Below, piece after piece: positions 61,811 through 64,000 of a stretch of 64,000 nt of DNA (position 1 is its first letter; every line of letters begins with the position of its first letter). A program made the position numbers and the translations under genes. Below the pieces are notes generated by a model. That model worked only from the letters and a program-made list of their open reading frames with translations, was not told where the DNA came from and searched no databases. This DNA comes from Echinicola rosea (GTDB taxonomy: Bacteria; Bacteroidota; Bacteroidia; Cytophagales; Cyclobacteriaceae): the NCBI RefSeq assembly GCF_005281475.1, contig NZ_CP040106.1, positions 3,066,501 through 3,130,500 on the forward strand, in the 5' to 3' direction.

Positions 61811-64000
61811 ATGAAAAATTCATTAATCAGCTATATAAAACAACCGGGAACTCGGATGATGGCAGCGGGGTGCCTGTTGGCAGCATCCGTTACCTTTTCT
61901 TTTCCTTCCATGTCCCAGTCCATGGCTCCAAGCATTGCAATGGAGCGGGATTCGATAAAAAAGGAAAATACCGCAATCCCCGCTTCCTATGAAAGGAACA
62001 CCCATATTGCTTATGGTACCGAACGGGCACTCCGGGTTACGGGATCGATGGCAACCATAAACGGTGAGTCCTTGCAGAAAACCTTTGTGCCCACCCTGAG
62101 CAATACGCTCTTTGGCCGGCTCCCTGGCCTTACGGTCATGCACGGTTCGGGGGAACCGGGCTATGACGAGCCCAATCTATTGGTCAGGGGCCTAGGGACC
62201 ATGAACGATGCCACTCCCTTGGTCATGGTAGATGGTTTTGAGGCTTCATTTGACCAGCTTTCTGCCTATGAAATCGAAAGTGTATCCGTACTCAAGGATG
62301 CCGCAGCAGTAGCACTGTACGGTATGAGGGGAGCCAATGGCGTATTGCTGGTGACGACCAAGAGGGGAAGTGCAGGGGATACACAGATCCGTTTTACCGC
62401 AAGGACAGGGTTCCAAAAACCCACCAGGTTGCCCGATTTTGTCAATGCCTCCCAATATGCCAGCCTTTATAACGAAGCCCTTTCAAACGATGGCCTCCCT
62501 TTGCGGTATTCGGAAGAACAGTTAGAAGGCTACCGCAACGGGGCAGATACCTACCTTTATCCAGATGTCAACTGGTACGATCAGGTGTTGCAGCAAAGTG
62601 CTCCCATAAGCGATTATAACCTTTCTTTTTCCGGGGGGAGTGAAAATACGCGTTATTTTATCCTGTTGGGCTACCTGCAGAACCAAGGGCTGTACGCTAA
62701 TACCGATGGGGACAGGAAGGAAAATTCCAATGCCCATTTTGAACGGGTGAATTTCAGGTCAAATATCGATATAGCCCTTTCTCCAAAAGTGGCTGCATCC
62801 CTGGATTTTGGAGGAAGAATAGAAGACCGGTATTTTCCAAACTATAATGGTGCAGCCCTATGGGAAAACATGGCCCGCTATCCGGCAGGTGCATTTCCGG
62901 TAAGGAATCCCGATGGTTCTTGGGGAGGGAACACCATTTATCCGGATAATCCCGTAGCCTCCGTACTGGGCAGGGGATATACTTCCTCACATGACAGAAA
63001 CATCATGGCAAACCTCAGGCTTTCTGAGGACTTGGGGGATTTTGTTCCCGGCCTGCGGTTTTCCCAGGCACTGGGGATCAATAATTGGCATCGCGGGAAT
63101 TACAACCGGACCAGGAACCTGGCGTTTTACGAACTTTTGCCCGGAGAGGGCACAGAGGATTACCGCTATATCCAGCGGGGGCTGGACACAGGTTTTACCG
63201 TGGACGAAAGCGGGAATGACCAATGGAACAGGTTGAGTGTACAGGTGGGATTGGACTATCGCAAAAATTGGGACAGCAGTGAGCTTTCGGCCATGCTCAT
63301 GTACCATCAGGACGTACTCTTCGTAGGAGGAAACAATGTGCCCTACGCACAGCAACGTCTCATGGGAAGGTTGTCATATGGTGTGAAGGATACCTATTTC
63401 ACCGAACTTGCCTTTTCTTATAGCGGTTCGGAGCGGTTTGAAAAAGGGAGCCGGTTTGGGTTCTTCCCGGCCCTGTCGGCAGCTTGGCTGGTCAGCAATG
63501 AGGACTTCATGAAAGGGAACAATGTGCTTACATTTCTTAAAGCCCGTGCCTCGGTAGGCCTTGTCGGCAATGACCAATTTGGCGGAAGCCGGTTTGCCTA
63601 TACCCAGGATTTCTACTATTCGGGGGACTACAGGCTCGGGGCGGACAACAATTCCATCGGCACCATTGTGGAGGGGCCCTTGGCAAACCCCGATATCGGA
63701 TGGGAAAAGGACCTTAAGTTCAACTTTGGCTTGGATGGGCAATTGTTCAAAAAACTCGATGTCAATCTTGACCTGTTTTACAACCGGCGCAATAATATCC
63801 CCATTGATGGCTCCAATATCTTCCCAGGTTACCTGGGCGTAACGGCTCCCTACCTGAATTATGGCACCGTGCATAATAGGGGCTTTGAGGTCAACCTGCT
63901 TTATAAAGGTAATTTCCGCAATGGTGGATACTACCTTGGCGGTAGTGTATCCTATGCGAAAAACAAGATTATGGATATGCAGGAAATGACCTATCCCGAA
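61811..64000 (+). CDS. Second SusC-like transporter, lacks N-terminal domain, cut by window end
   Basis: From ATG 61811 (MKNSLISYIKQPGTRMMAAG) 730 codons are open to the window edge. After a signal peptide and a short linker, the plug starts directly: VTGSMATINGESLQKTFVPT, LFGRLPGLTVMHGSGEPGYD and GMRGANGVLLVTTKRGS. The carboxypeptidase-regulatory-like domain present in the first SusC is missing. Barrel strands follow (FSGGSENTRYFILLGYLQNQ). A tandem second SusC, probably with its own SusD beyond the edge, makes this a two-transporter locus. Confidence 0.9.
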   Translation, partial: MKNSLISYIKQPGTRMMAAGCLLAASVTFSFPSMSQSMAPSIAMERDSIKKENTAIPASYERNTHIAYGTERALRVTGSMATINGESLQKTFVPTLSNTLFGRLPGLTVMHGSGEPGYDEPNLLVRGLGTMNDATPLVMVDGFEASFDQLSAYEIESVSVLKDAAAVALYGMRGANGVLLVTTKRGSAGDTQIRFTARTGFQKPTRLPDFVNASQYASLYNEALSNDGLPLRYSEEQLEGYRNGADTYLYPDVNWYDQVLQQSAPISDYNLSFSGGSENTRYFILLGYLQNQGLYANTDGDRKENSNAHFERVNFRSNIDIALSPKVAASLDFGGRIEDRYFPNYNGAALWENMARYPAGAFPVRNPDGSWGGNTIYPDNPVASVLGRGYTSSHDRNIMANLRLSEDLGDFVPGLRFSQALGINNWHRGNYNRTRNLAFYELLPGEGTEDYRYIQRGLDTGFTVDESGNDQWNRLSVQVGLDYRKNWDSSELSAMLMYHQDVLFVGGNNVPYAQQRLMGRLSYGVKDTYFTELAFSYSGSERFEKGSRFGFFPALSAAWLVSNEDFMKGNNVLTFLKARASVGLVGNDQFGGSRFAYTQDFYYSGDYRLGADNNSIGTIVEGPLANPDIGWEKDLKFNFGLDGQLFKKLDVNLDLFYNRRNNIPIDGSNIFPGYLGVTAPYLNYGTVHNRGFEVNLLYKGNFRNGGYYLGGSVSYAKNKIMDMQEMTYPE

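Overview
The window reads as a member of the Bacteroidota, most likely a Cyclobacteriaceae-type marine or soil bacterium. The evidence is a polysaccharide utilisation locus at the right end (hybrid two-component regulator, SusC, SusD, second SusC), SusC/RagA and SusD/RagB family proteins, Bacteroidota-type mobilisation genes, and promoter-like TAnnTTTG boxes. Base composition is mosaic: the Sus locus and the first insertion sequence are GC-richer, and the defence and cargo genes between them are AT-richer. Genus assignment is inference.

Layout. 0-8 kb is a pile-up of insertion sequences around defence-type genes: an IS5/IS1182-like transposase cut by the window edge, a SLATT-like membrane protein with a CxxC-x11-CxxC tail, a decayed IS256-family element, an anti-phage dCTP deaminase (AvcD-type) with a small overlapping downstream ORF and a structured leader, and an intact IS4-family element with a 9-bp target duplication. 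7.8-19.7 kb looks like the backbone of an integrative and mobilisable element: excisionase-like HTH, RadC-like JAB protein, XRE regulator, a DUF433/DUF5615 pair, SNF2 helicase, HEPN protein, relaxase and MobC, then a hairpin cluster. 20-35.5 kb is a minus-strand defence operon: half HsdS, small protein, HsdM, HsdS, DUF1883-TIR protein, PIN/SEC-C-like protein, long catalytically degenerate Argonaute, two-TM protein, a PIN/coiled-coil/two-TM protein, HsdR and a YgjP-type metallopeptidase. 36-49 kb is cargo bounded by about 260-bp direct repeats: N-truncated serine recombinase fused into a C-truncated DUF5916 gene, an RND efflux trio, chromate transporter, superoxide dismutase and a two-component system. 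49.4-51 kb holds a tyrosine integrase next to the 3' half of a tRNA-Met(CAT), then a tRNA-Val. 51-52.4 kb is a graveyard of fragments homologous to the 8.4-10.8 kb backbone. 52.7-64 kb is the Sus locus.

How the parts fit. The integrase, tRNA fragment, relaxase, MobC, excisionase-like and RadC genes indicate a mobile island whose right border is the tRNA-Met fragment; its left border is not identified. The centre of interest is the type I restriction operon. It carries an Argonaute translationally coupled to a membrane protein, plus TIR and PIN-like genes, between hsdS and hsdR. A 73-codon in-frame hsdR(N)-hsdS(C) chimera lies between the two accessory blocks. This is what a tandem duplication or unequal crossover at the shared LKEQ codons would leave, and suggests that two hsdS-hsdR intervals with different cargo were stacked. 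The cargo region appears to be a small regulon: three promoters (tolC-RND, SOD-chrA, response regulator) share a TTCCCNNNTTTCTACAG box exactly 10 nt upstream of a TAnnTTTG-like box.
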